From NCBI GenBank assembly GCA_018296165.2, contig JACKQL020000029.1, positions 496,001 through 560,000 of the forward strand: 64,000 nt of DNA, read 5' to 3'. How positions within the stretch are numbered: the first letter of the stretch is position 1; every line of letters starts with the position of its first letter. The position numbers were made by a program, and so were the translations under genes. This document shows positions 1 through 11,909 of this stretch, one piece after another. A model generated the notes under the pieces. It did not search any database. It was not told the origin of the DNA and saw only the letters and a program-made list of their open reading frames with translations. The DNA is from Termitomyces sp. T153. Taxonomy: Eukaryota > Basidiomycota > Agaricomycetes > Agaricales > Lyophyllaceae.

Positions 1-452
1 CGGAGGAGGCCTGATGCGATGCCTTGGCGGCGATGATCAGCTCTTACAACAAGCTGAGCTATCCAGCAAACAGGTTATAAAAGGATTCAGCATTGATAGT
101 AAGAAGATCAGTCAAATGACATACCAGAACCACACTTCCAATAAGTCGCGAATGCATGACCAATAATGGCCGCATCCTCTGATGTGCATAGAGACAATAT
201 ACTGTGCTCCACATCCCCAAGGCACTGTTGCCCAACTTCTGGAATGAAAGCTTTACGCGTGCTCCTGACAGTACCATCAACAGTAAGAAATCTCGAAAGT
301 TGATGTGAACAGCGAGTACAAACCCTGTTTGAGGAAAGAACTTATTTTGGATGCATGTGAGCCCCATAATTGTCATTGAAGAACTTGGTACAAATCTCAA
401 GTTGAGCTTGAGTGATATCTATACCTTTAATCATGGAGAACTTGAGACTCAT
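1..452 (-). CDS. GNAT-family N-acetyltransferase-like protein, partial at window edge
   Basis: On the minus strand an ATG at 450-452 opens MSLKFSMIKGIDITQAQLE, continuing to a segment ending in NDNYG (about 370). Further on come a segment containing QQCLGDVEHS and IGHAFATYW (about 110-235) and, after a GTATGT...GATAG interval, the motif QLVVRADHRRQGIASGLL running off the left edge. The last motif is the acetyl-CoA binding Q/R-x-x-G-x-A/G loop of GNAT enzymes, and the upstream HAFATYW strand fits the family. The stretch before QQCLGD reads in two different frames (ARVKLS in one, FIPEVGQQCL in the next), so either an unrecognised intron or a frameshift lies there. Substrate unknown. It is divergent from SCC2. 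Confidence 0.5.
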
Positions 453-779
453 GGTGGTCAGAAGATGAGTACTGAGGTTTCAGTTCTGATATCATCCAGA
501 TACCACCGTGACGGAATGTGTCTATGACGCTGGATTGGACGACTAAAGCAGGAACTCTTCACCTCTCGGAAATTTATCTTGGTCGAAGGAGCATGTTGGA
601 GCCTGCGGCCTTAGTAAACGATGACACGGTGTTATCAGCTTGTGAACTCAATAGTTCAGAAAACAGATCAAGAACGCGACGGCGTATGCCGATGGTCACG
701 GAGGTAGTCGTGACAATTGGCGTGACATTTCGCGCTCCACTGCAACCTTACCTCGGTGAAGAATACGTTTTAGAACGCG
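453..779. promoter_or_regulatory. Intergenic region between divergent GNAT-like gene and SCC2
   Basis: The 327 bp lie between two divergent start codons and must hold both promoters if the gene models are right. A 90-codon open frame (518-790) crosses it but overlaps the SCC2 start and has no recognisable content. I see no clear TATA box. Confidence 0.35.
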
Positions 780-3700
780 ATGGCTGGTAGGGGTGGTTGG
801 AAGCCAAATTATCCACAGAATCAGCCCGGACAAATGCAACAGGATGGTTATCTGTCTAGTACTGCTTCGAATTCAGTGCATGATGCACAAAGGTTACTTG
901 CATCGTACTCGATGGCGTCGGCAAATCCTACGAATCATGGTGAGCATCCGAACGTTTTTCTTCCAGGTTGGCCTCATTGGATGTTGCAAAAAGTGGCTAG
1001 ACATTTGGGAAACATGACTATTACTGCTCAACCGCCATCGTTTGCTCAGCCGAACTATTATATGGTTCAGAATGGGGGATACCCTCAGGGAAATCCGCCA
1101 CCGTACACAGAATATGCTCAAGAATTGGCGTATATTGGCTCCCAGCGTGGTCATATTCACGATGGATATTGGAATCAAACTAGAGATGACGCTGTGAGGT
1201 TATTAGGGGACCAAGCCGGGCCGTACGTGTTGATTTGAGACTGCCGTTCGTGGCTCATCTTTATTAGATCGTATTCTTACCAGGAACCCGTGAACTGGGC
1301 CCCTCAACCTTCTGCTCAGCTGAATTATCACACCAATTCACTTGCGCAAGCCCTGTTCCAACACACAGCGCCTTCAACCGCTTATCCTACTCCCCCGCCT
1401 CCTGGAATTACCAGTTCCTCGTCGTCTCTTGCTTTTGCCCTCGGAAAGCCGCCTAGTCCACCAGCAGTATACCCGTCGCAACAATCTCAGCAATTCTTCA
1501 ATAATTTTTTGGAACAAAAGTCTCGTGAAATTGATGTCGCGCGTCGTCTTTCCACCCCTCCTCAGCCGCCTGCACTGCCTCTTTTGCAAGAGAGCCCTGA
1601 TCCTCTTGCACTGACAGCTAATAGGGTGCCACAAACCGTTACGCCTCGTAAACGCAAGGTCTATGTGCAAATTGAGTCTCCGGCAGTCAAACGCTTGCAT
1701 TTGCATTCTGTTTCGTCGTCAGTGACACCCCAAACGCCCAAGGCATCAACTTCTATGTCTTCAAGTACGGTTGTAAACTCGGGTGCGTCTAGAAGTAGTC
1801 ACACACCGCGCGGAACTGTGAGCATGGCATACGTTGCTGTTCCATCTGCCCCGTGGTTGACTCCCACATCATCGCGCAAGGGATCGGTAACGCATATGTC
1901 TGACAAAATCTGGAAGATGAAGAATGCTGATGATACACCTGATCTGGGAGGTTATGGGTCCGACGATGATGACGGGGCCTATAGTCCGACTCGGAGTGAT
2001 GCTATTAAGAGTTCTGCTCGACGCACCGGTGACCGTGATGAGCGTGGTATGTATAATGAATTAATGAATTTGGTCGATTCCTTGTTTGCTCAATCACGCA
2101 TATAGTACCGCTTGAGAAACTCACTTCACTCATCGAAGACATTTTCGAGGCCGAGGACTCCCTTCCAACCGATGTTGACATGTCGGATCTTCCTCAGGAC
2201 TTCTTCTCTATGCTTACGACGACAGATGTTGCGCGTCCATTGTTGAATTTCACGGTCATGCGTAAACTGACCAAGTACGTCGGTCATGTTGGTCGGCCGA
2301 ACAAGCGCATACGGGCCGGTGTTCAGAATACGCCCAGGGGCAAGGGTCGGATGAACGAAGTTGACCCGCAGGTCCTATCGCGCCTATTGAAAACCTTAGA
2401 ACGCAACGTACGAGTTGGTGAAGTTGTGGACCCGTTCCGATATACTCCGCCTTCACACGTACCGAATGCATCCCCGAGTAAGAAAAGCCCTAAAAAAGCA
2501 GCGAGGGGGAAGAAAGCGGATCGTCGGTCAAAGTCAAAGACTCCAGGATTGGACGGGGAACGTGATGATGATGGCGAGAACCATGTTGGTTCTGCGGACG
2601 CTGTGGCGGAGCTTACAGATGTCGATTTTGATCAGCTCGCAAAGCTCCTGGAGATTGCACGTGATAGTATTATTGCTGCAGATTGTTGCATTGCACTCCT
2701 TGCTAGTGACAGGCTCACTAAACAGGTCAGCTTCTGTCATGAACAAGGATGATTATTCTTCTGACCTCTCATTTTGAAAGCTGTACTCGGAGGAACTTAT
2801 CACTGCGTGTTTGACTACAATCAAAACCCAGCTCACCAAGATTGTCTACCCGTTTGTCGAGGCCTCAGCTGATCTTGGACCTAACAGCAGCGCCAGTTCG
2901 AACGTCGTGGCCAGCATTAGCCCGCTGTTGCATCATCTCGTTCTGAGCTCGTCGCCCACAGCGCAGTCACATCGTCGACAACTTAGTGAGATATTTCAAG
3001 CACTGTCTGCTGTGTTGCCCAGGATCAACAGCCTGATTAACGCGGAGAGCGTGGCAATGAGCGATGCGATCATCATTCAAGCTGTGTATATCGCCATTGG
3101 GCCGTTTTTCGTTGTGGACAATGTCGGCGGTGATGGTGACGGAGCAAGTGGCAGCAGGAAGAAAGGTGGAGATGGCGGTAACGTAATCTTGAAGACATTT
3201 GGCAAGAGCGCTATGAGAGGGTTGAGGTTGGACGCGTTGTCTTTGATTAGGAGTGTGAGTTTTGCGCCTGCCTCGCTTGGTTTTGGTTTATTGTACTTCG
3301 TTTTTTCTTGTCCAGATATTTGCCAACCACGAGGATCAGAGATCTTGGATTATTGAGGAGATCCTGAGCTCTCTAATTAAGCTTTCGGATACCAAGCAGA
3401 AAGCTGGTCAATTCCGGTATAGTCAACCTCTCTTGCAATTCACAATTTTATTGTTTACTTTGCCTAGTCTACGAGATGGAAGATCTATCAGAACCGTGTC
3501 TGCTCTCCTTCTGCAGTTAGTGCAGACTTCAGCACATGACGTGCGGATTGAAGCGAAGAAGATTGATAAGGCTCGACAACATCGCTTCGCGCTGAAGAGG
3601 CATGAAAGTCTGACAGAGAGTCAGGCGAAACTCTTGGCTCCTGAGCCTTTCCTCGATGATAACGATTTAGAAGAGATTCGTCTCTATGGGTCTGCTTTGG

Positions 3701-6700
3701 ATTCGGCGATCAAAGCAGCAAAGACCATCATCCTCTTCCTCAACCAGAGGTGCACTGGAAATTTTTTTCCTTGTTATCTTACTGATGCACTAGTCATAGG
3801 TCTGGTAAGGGAAAAGCAACGAAGAATTCCAACGAGGCAGAGTATCGAGCAATCTTCGACAATCTCATCTCGGACCTTCTGTCTGTTTTGTACTGGCCAG
3901 ACTGGCCTGCTGCAAGCCTTCTACTCAGTATCGCCTCGAAGTTTATGGTAATCATCGTGACACGCGCATAATCATAGAATTCTGATCATCCCGAGAAAAG
4001 GTTTCATCGCTGGACGATGTCAAAACTAATCAGACAGACAATGCTGCAAAAACAATCGCGCTCGATCATTTAGGCGTAATCGCGGCTCGTATTCGATCAA
4101 GTATGCTCAAAGTGCAAAAGACCGATGCTGACTCGGCACCGAAGTACAAGGCCTTGAAGCCGCTGGACGAGGCGAGCCCTTCGACTTCCTAGCCTGCCCT
4201 GCCTATCTTTACTGCTTTACAGATCATCTCTACCGTCAATGTAAAACAGTTGGATAATCTCCTTGTGGCTCACAAAGATATTGCAGTTCATCTCAGTAAA
4301 CGCTCTTCCGAGGACCAAGCTTGTGATGTAAGTATTACTTTCTTTATTCTGGTTTCTCATCTGATTTGTATCGCATGACACAGAGTGCTCGAGAACTTAC
4401 TGCTGCAACACTTGGTCAAGAGTTGGCTGCTGGGCTTAAGCAGATTAATATATGGATCGACGAACGTAACGCAGACGATGATCTCAATCTAAAAGACCAG
4501 TCAAAGCTTGAGCCCTTTGGTCAAAGGCTCAAGAATGCTCTCAGGAACGTTTGGAAAGAACCTGTGTCTGATGTCTTCGATATCGGGTAGGTGTCCAGCT
4601 CTCTATTCTGCAACGACTTTCTCATACTGCATTTCGACAGATCACAAGAGGAAGTCTTACGTATTGATCGTCTCGCAGAGGAAGTGGGAACCATTCAGAG
4701 CTTGAGGAATTCTTTCCAACCAATTCTGAACATCATATTAACGGCATTGGACGCGCCTCCAATCTTCATGCGTACGAAAGCTTTACGTGCATTGGGTCAG
4801 ATTGTGATGAGTGACGCGTCTATCCTGGCTACGGTGCGCGTGTCCGTTTTCCAACATACGAACATTTTCTTATCCTCCCGCCTAGCAAAACGTTCGCCGT
4901 GCAATCGAGAGCCATCTTCTCGACAGTTCTTCTGCCGTGCGTGACGCCGCAGTAGAATTGATTGGGAAGTACATGATTGACTCACCCGAAGTTGCTGGTG
5001 ATTACTATCAGAAGATTGCTGACCGCATTGCCGTGAGAGGAATAAGTCATATTGCTGCGAACGGGAAGCTTATTTTCTTTTCAAAGGATACTGGCCTTGG
5101 GGTCAGGAAGCGGGTCATCAAACTTCTCAAATCTTTCTACAGTGTTACTGAGGACACGACGCGAAGAATTGATATCGCTACGCGTATTGTGCTCCGTATG
5201 CTTGATGAAGATGAGACCGTCAGGGATTTGGCGCTCAAGACAATAGAGGAACTATGGTTTCCAGCTGCTGCAACTCTGCCATCAGCAATGAAGTCAAAAA
5301 CTATCTCATCGTCAAACGCACAAGATAAGGGACCTCTGCTCACGAAAGTTGCTATAGTCATGGGAACAGCTGCAAATTTCAGGGATCGACAATCCCCGCT
5401 TGAGGACGTCTTACACAAGATTATGACGGACAAGTCCGGCTCTGATGCCACCTCCTTGCATCTGCGCTATACTGAGATTTGTGAGACTTTAATTGATGGT
5501 TTAGTCGATGCTTCTGATCTTCCTGGTTTCGTACGTACGTTTCGTCTGCCTTACGATCAATTTTTATCTCTCTGCAGACCGTCTTCAATTGCATTAGGAC
5601 AATCTACCTCTTTGCCTCTGCGTATCCCGCAATTCTTTCTGGTTCCAATGCTTCAACTCTCTTGCCGTATCTCAAGAACGCGACTACGGTAAGGTATGGA
5701 TTTGGTTTAAGAACAGATTACTCACGCCAGTTTATTGCTAGCAAGAAGAGCAAGCAACATCTGATTATCTCCTTAAGATATTCAGAGTATCGATACCTCA
5801 CATGCCCAAGACTGCCGTCAAGTTCGCTCAGGAACTTCAAACAGCACTTCAACCCATGATTATCAAACCTAGCGGTGGAGGAGTTCAGGTTTGGTTGTAT
5901 TATTTTGGCTTGACAAACAACTCAGCCATTATCATCAGGTTTTGCAAGAGAGCGTGGCTTGCATGTGTATTGTGGTCCAGCATCTAACGCGCGACTTTAC
6001 TAGATTGGTCAATCTCCTCAAGTCATGCAATGGTGCGTCACGGGATTTGGATCAATAATCTTCTTAGATTTATGTTGTTGTTAGCACGTCTTCAAGAGGC
6101 AATCAGGCGGCCTCTATCCAGCGAGATGACCGCTAACGATATTCGGGCACTGTCAATTCTCATTTTCATTGTTGCACTTCTCGGTGAACATTGTAATTAT
6201 GATGCCGTTCGAAGAGAACACCATGGTTTGTTCCTTCCCTTCCGTCCCAACCTTTTGTCTACCTGGATTCTGACATTTCAACAGAGCTTGCTTCCGACAT
6301 TGGTAGTATATCACAGGTAAGCTTTCTACAAGAGTTGAGAAACACGCTGACATTTGCGTCAGGGATCAATTGTGGAGCACATTTACGACAGTCTCTTGCA
6401 ACTCTACGCAAAGTATACCGTGCCATCACTTCAAGGACGTATTTTGCAATGCCTTGGTATGCTTTTAGCAACCAATCCAGTCTTTGGGGTTGATCATTCT
6501 GTCTTTGTTTAGGTTTCCTATTTCGTGCTCAGCCAACGCTGATGACTATGGAGCGGTCTGCGTCGGTCATGGATACTATATTTACCTCCACAGAAGAAGA
6601 ATCTCGGGCACGACTATTGAAAATCATCCAAGAGTTCCTCATCTCAGAAGCAGCCAAACATTCCGCTAAAGAAAAAGGCATGTAAACTCGACAATAGTCC

Positions 6701-8256
6701 GGATTAGGCCGACTTATCTTCTTTCAGAAAACGGCAAGGAAAAGGCGAAGACCACAGATGTTAATATGGATGAACTAGTTGGAAATACTGATGGATTTGC
6801 AGACTCTGGGTTTGGCCATTTGTCGATTTTTTTCGAAGGAGAAACTCATTGGCTTTTTTACAGTGTTAGTTCAGCCATCGTTCAGCGCTACCTTAGCCCG
6901 ATTTTGGATGCAGCCTTGTCTCAGAATCCTCAAATTCAAGCTACCGCTATAGATGTCCTTAGCTTTACCATTAAGCAAGGCTTAGCCCACCCTTTACAGG
7001 TCAGTAGCAGCCCATTAAAAGTTATTTTTAACGTGTGGTGACGTCCAAGACAGTCATTCCCCGTGATCATTGCTTTAGAGACTAGTCCGCTCCAGCACTT
7101 ATCCAATCGTGCCAGTGCTCTCCACGCAGTAATGCACACGAAACATGCATCACTACTCAACACTCGTTACACTATCAGTGCTCGTGCATCATTTGACTAT
7201 CAAAAGAAAGTTATGTCCGGACCCGTTCGCGGTTAGTTTTGTTGCCTATATAGATATCTAGTATCCAAACGCTGAACCTCTACAGGATTCCGCGTGCAGG
7301 AACCTCCAGTAGCACTCTTACAGCGATGGTACTTCCTTGTACGCGAAAAGAGGACGACGAGGCAAGACTTCCTTAAGTCAATGGTCAAAGTCTTCCAGGA
7401 GATCCCTGCAAATCGGGCGACTCAGGTATCATTTCTCTTACCTGCCTATTGAAACCATTTGCTCACTTGCTACATTGTAGGATGACATTGATTTCACACG
7501 CTATATGGCTGAGAACTTCTCAGCATTTGACTACAAAACTCAAGAGGAAGTATTTACTGTGATCAGGTATCTGACCATCGTACTTTCTACGACCGGGATG
7601 CAGCTGCTGGAGACAATATCACCTTCACATTTACTCTCTCACTTGCAGACTCCTTCCAATCATTCACCACCTGTAGCACCCACACCAAACACATCTGTAC
7701 GTTCCCGGTGACTTAGCTGAACCCCACTTACTTGTGTTACAGGATGCAATGGAAGGTGTAATTGAGGCAATTCGTAAGCGCCAACTAGTGATTTTGTTTT
7801 AGACTTATGTTTTGTCCAGCTGCCAAGCCTCCCCTTGAACTTCGAGATAGAATTTCTCTCATGAGAAGCTCCGTAATCATCGCGATGGTCATGCTCCTCA
7901 AAGCTCACCTAAAAACCCTGTATTCTTTGTCGGAGGAGTATGTCCTTCAGCCAATTTTTTTCGCATTCAACTGACAATGCCTCCAGCAAATGTAGTAAAT
8001 TCTCCTTGGGAAAGAAGAGCGCCATTGGGGACAAACCCGCTGTTAAGCGTCACGATGGCATGATAATTTCTTGGGAGCGATTACCGTTTGCTCTGAATCA
8101 CATACTTACGACGGATGATGTTGAAAATCAAAAGGCTCGAGTACGCCAATGTGTTTCATACAAAATACTGTTTGCCTGACACGATTTTCGTATCAGTTCC
8201 TTGATATTTGGAACGAAGACGGTGTTGCTGCTGAACCTGAAGATGAATTCCTGTGA
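780..8256 (+). CDS. SCC2: Cohesin loading factor Scc2/Mis4/Nipped-B (adherin), 29 exons
   Basis: Predicted 1998-aa subunit of the Scc2-Scc4 loader that places cohesin on chromatin. Exons: 780-1226, 1284-2046, 2106-2725, 2781-3254, 3316-3416, 3468-3749, 3800-3947, 4001-4171, 4223-4327, 4384-4586, 4641-4833, 4886-5032, 5087-5530, 5578-5688, 5742-5888, 5939-6032, 6085-6225, 6285-6316, 6363-6456, 6513-6677, 6728-6809, 6864-6999, 7054-7231, 7286-7425, 7481-7696, 7743-7773, 7820-7937, 7987-8140, 8197-8256. The first ~380 residues are low complexity (Scc4-binding side in the family). After them come conserved blocks, for example [24 protein letters not shown] repeats ([32 protein letters not shown]), [20 protein letters not shown] and a C-terminal IWNEDG. 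Introns 8 (4172-4222) and 20 (6678-6727) are GC-AG. All joins keep frame and no stop interrupts the model. The ATG at 780 is the first in frame. Confidence 0.93.
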
Positions 8257-8500
8257 CGATCGCTCCCTTAAACCTTTGGTTGTATCATAGTCATTGCCCT
8301 TTCCGCTTGCATTTTGCTGTCCTCATCATTATTGCTGGCCATGCTTACCTCTTGCCATGCTTAGTTACAATACTTTATACTAGGTATCATCGTATTTGCT
8401 TGTACTCTACACTGTCGTGTTTATACTTATCAATGGGAGATTATCGATTAACAAGTACAAACATCATCCTCTGACTCCAACTCGACAAGACCCAAACGAG

Positions 8501-9636
8501 ATGGCAGATGTTGCAGCCCCGCCACAAGGACCAGAGCCCATGCAGGGCATTATTACCTCTGTGCCTCTTTCCGCAGCCGCACCAGAGGCTGTCGCGCCGC
8601 CCGAGGAACCTGACAACGCATGTGAGACTCTCTATATCCAGAACTTGAATGAGAAGATCAAGACGGATGGTAAGCCGGCATGCCTTATTCAAAATATATG
8701 AGTCGTCTGATTTCCTGCTTCTCTAGTCATTAGATCTTCATTGAAGAATTTGTTTAAGACATATGGTGAAGTCCTGGATGTTGTCGCACATAGTAACCTA
8801 CGTATGCGTGGCCAGGCATTCGTTTCATTCTCTTCGAAGGATAGCGCTTCAAGAGCATTAAGGGATGTTCAACGGTTTCCATTATACTCTAAACCTATGG
8901 TAGGCTCAATCGTTACTATCTACGTCAATACGACCCAAAGGGATGTATAGCAAATATCGTTCGCAAGGACACGATCGGATGCAGTGGTGAAGAAACTAGA
9001 TGCGGATAATTATGAAATACACAAGACGCGGCGAGACGAGCATAAGAGTGCGTTCATATGGTTCCTGCTTGATGATCCGGCTGACATGCTCTCGTGCAGA
9101 GAAGACACGGTATACAAATCCCTTGAAGCAAAAGTTTCGCGCAAAAAGAATGGCATCAGAGAGTGCGTCGAACAGGTCATACTTGTTCCTTTGATTTTAA
9201 TCGCCGAATATAGTGGACGGTGTCACTGCAGCGCCAGCACCCAAACGACCAAACGTTCAAATGCCAGACGAATACCTCCCCCCCAACAAAATTCTCTTCC
9301 TTCAAAATCTGCCCGAAAGCGTTACAAAAGAACAACTCGTGGGCCTCTTCTCACAGTGCGTTGTGATTTTGTGGGTCATGATTGCTTTGAGGCGTTGATA
9401 ATCACTCTCTTTCAGATACCCGAACCTGTACGAAGTGCGTCTTATACCCACGAAAAAGGACATCGCTTTCGTGGAATTCATGGACGAGGGAAGCGCAGGT
9501 GTTGCGAAAGATGCTCTGCACAATTACAAACTCGACGGCGAAAACAAAATCAAGGTTAGCTCCAACGCCCTTTTTATTTTTCCACTTTAGCTGATGACTC
9601 TACTCACTCGCTTAGATCACGTTCGCAAGAAAGTAG
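8501..9636 (+). CDS. U1A/U2B''-type snRNP protein with two RRM domains
   Basis: Predicted 267-aa spliceosomal protein of the SNF/U1A/U2B'' family, which binds U1 or U2 snRNA stem-loops. Exons: 8501-8669, 8727-8899, 8951-9047, 9100-9162, 9214-9355, 9416-9554, 9616-9636. RRM1 (about residues 44-125) shows RNP2 TLYIQNLNEKIK and RNP1 MRGQAFVSF, the family signature for RNA stem-loop binding. A basic linker with KQKFRAKRM follows. RRM2 (about 188-267) shows KILFLQNLPESVT and a degenerate RNP1 DIAFVEFM, ending ITFARK. The donor of exon 4 is placed at 9163 because only that choice joins in frame to DGVTAAPAP. Whether it serves U1, U2 or both cannot be told from sequence. It starts 244 bp after SCC2. 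Confidence 0.92.
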
Positions 9637-10499
9637 TGGTCTATTAGCGCATATATTACACCTGTAATTTGCTCTGTAACATATTGAATGGATTTCTCTA
9701 AATTTAGGAAGGGAGGAGGACTGACAGAAATCCCCATGAACATCTTAACTTCGAGTCGACGTTCACATAACCAGCATTGCTCACCACTAGTTAGGCACGT
9801 CAACTCATCCAAAATGGTCCATCATAACTTTGAAGAACTTTGGATGCACGATCGGCCTACTCATTTACAGAGACATCGCGCTCAGCAAAGGGCATACGAG
9901 AAGGCGGGTCGTTTAAAACAGAAATCCGTCTACAGCTTTGTGATAATATATTCCCCGGACTCCAGGACTGCCTCGGCTAGTGCTTTGCCCAAATCCCAGA
10001 CGCACCAGTGACTGTGATGTTCAAGAGTCGTTCCTATTCAAGAGCAATAATCTACATCCTTAGATTTTTGGAGATAGTAGGCCCTATAATGAGTTGTAGA
10101 CTCCCACGTTCAACGTTCAACGGTTCAATCATCACCTACATAGACATATAGTCAGGCTGTTCCCGTCCCTCAAACATTGTGGTCGCCGATTCTCGAAATC
10201 TGGTCTGGCACTAGCATGGCTCAGCTTGTTCCGGTGTTTCAACAATAAGGAGACAACAGTAACTTCGAAATATGTGCATATATAACGGCATTCGAGAGGA
10301 GGTGAACAGAGGACTTTCTTGTCGCATTTTAATAATTATTTTCTTCGTACCGGCAAAAACCGGGACGGGTATTTTCTAAATTTGTTGTGCCCTGTCCTCG
10401 ATCTTCGTCTTCCTACTCTAACGGCTAGCAACGTCAGAATTGGAGGAGAAGAGAACGCAGGAGCGCCCTTGGTACCCCGCGCGTTGGCGGGGCAAAAAT
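9637..10499. other. Intergenic region, snRNP gene to mitochondrial carrier
   Basis: 863 bp with no convincing gene. A 107-codon plus frame (9688-10011) has no recognisable content and is treated as chance. A TATA-like tract (catatataac, about 10277-10286) lies about 215 bp before the carrier start and could be its promoter. CpG content is normal. Confidence 0.5.
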
Positions 10500-11708
10500 A
10501 TGGGTATACGCCAGCCCCAATGGTCAGCGAACAGCATGATTGGTGAGCGATCGCTCGCGACCTGTTTGATTGTCGTACATCTTACCAGATCCCCATTCAG
10601 CTGGCGCGGGGGGCGGCCTGGTGGCCAGCATTGCGACGTGCCCGCTCGATGTCGTGAAGACAAAGTTGCAGGCTCAGCGAGCAATACAAGGGCAGCGGGG
10701 GTACCTGGGCATTGTGGGTGCGTTGTGGGACCTTTGCAATCGATTCGTTCTTGACATATTTGTAGGCACTGTGTCAAATATTCTCTCAGATAATGGCTTT
10801 CGTGGCCTATATCGTGGCCTGGGGCCCACAATCCTTGGATATTTGCCCACTTGGGCCATATATTTTGCAGTATATGATGGTATTAAGGGCTTATTTGGAG
10901 AGCCACCTATGGGAAGCACCCCAGTCAAAGAAAAGGAACGTCTCTACCCGGCAGCACAACCCAAAGGATACCAGCCGGTAGCAAGAGAGCATCCGTGGTC
11001 ACTGCACATCCTATCCGCAATGACTGCAGGGGCGGCAAGCACGATATGCACCAACCCATTGTGGGTTATCAAGACCCGATTCATGACTCAGACCAAGGAC
11101 GAGATCCGATACAAACACACACTAGATGCGGCATTGACCATATACCGAACCGAAGGCTTTAGGGCCTTTTACCGTGGCCTTCTGCCAAGTTTGATGGGAA
11201 TTGCCCATGTAGCAGTTCAATTCCCTCTTTATGAGCAACTCAAGCTCATTGCTCGTGAGTGCAGCTTGTCCGATACATGTTGATGCTGCTGCAACTTTTT
11301 TGAATTCTCGATGTAGAGGGAGACTCGGAAGAACCATTGACGAGTCAGATGATTCTATTATGCTCTGCAGTTTCGAAGATGACGGCATCTATCGCGACAT
11401 ACCCCCACGAAGTTATAAGGACGCGGCTGCAGACGCAGCGACGGCCGCTGGCGGACGACATGTCGTCGGACGGGATGATTAAGCAGCATCAACGGAGAGG
11501 TGTCATCTATACCACGAAGAAGCTCGTGAGGAAGGAAGGATGGACGGGCTTGTATAAGGGGCTGTCGATTAATCTTATTCGCACTGTTCCAAACAGTGCT
11601 GTCACCATGTTGACGTGCGTCTTTCGTTGTTCTTTCGAAGCGCAAAGCTGACGGAGATGTAGCTACGAGTTGCTCATGCGTCATCTTGATAAACGGACTA
11701 TTCGATAA
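10500..11708 (+). CDS. Mitochondrial carrier (SLC25), NAD+/pyrimidine-nucleotide transporter type
   Basis: Predicted 334-aa inner-membrane carrier. Exons: 10500-10542, 10589-10717, 10766-11254, 11317-11614, 11663-11708. It has three tandem ~100-residue repeats with signatures CPLDVVKTKLQAQ, NPLWVIKTRFMTQ and YPHEVIRTRLQTQ. The Trp in the second signature and YPHE in the third are typical of the yeast Ndt1/Ndt2 (YIA6/YEA6), Rim2 and Flx1 branch. GYLPTWAIYFAVYDG in repeat 1 fits best with Ndt/Rim2, so NAD+ or pyrimidine nucleotides are the likely cargo. The start is chosen at 10500 because the frame that splices correctly into exon 2 has this ATG and a second at 10536; the ATG at 10520 runs into a stop after splicing. 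Intron 2 (48 bp) is a multiple of three without a stop, so retention would add 16 residues. Confidence 0.88.
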
Positions 11709-11909
11709 CCTATGTCCTGCCGAACTACATAGAGCGAGTCATGGTTATATACCATGTTTTTATATCTGTATCCAATAATTATCAAATGAAAGAGTCTGTC
11801 CCGGCGGCCATGTGCCGATGAGAGCGCGTGCGTCCGACGCAGGTTCCGAAAGCCGAAAGTATATAGAAAAAACATCAGTTGACGGTCATATTGGTTTTTA
11901 CTTTCTGCC

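Noticed and set aside
518..790. 90-codon plus-strand frame as an upstream exon or gene
   Set aside because: It overlaps the SCC2 start in another frame, has no recognisable content and fills the divergent promoter region.
10570..10765. Uninterrupted carrier frame through 10718-10765 as coding
   Set aside because: Splicing at GTGCGT...TTGTAG yields the family-conserved GIVGTVSNIL; the 16 extra residues interrupt a conserved loop. Retention is possible but unlikely to be the main form.
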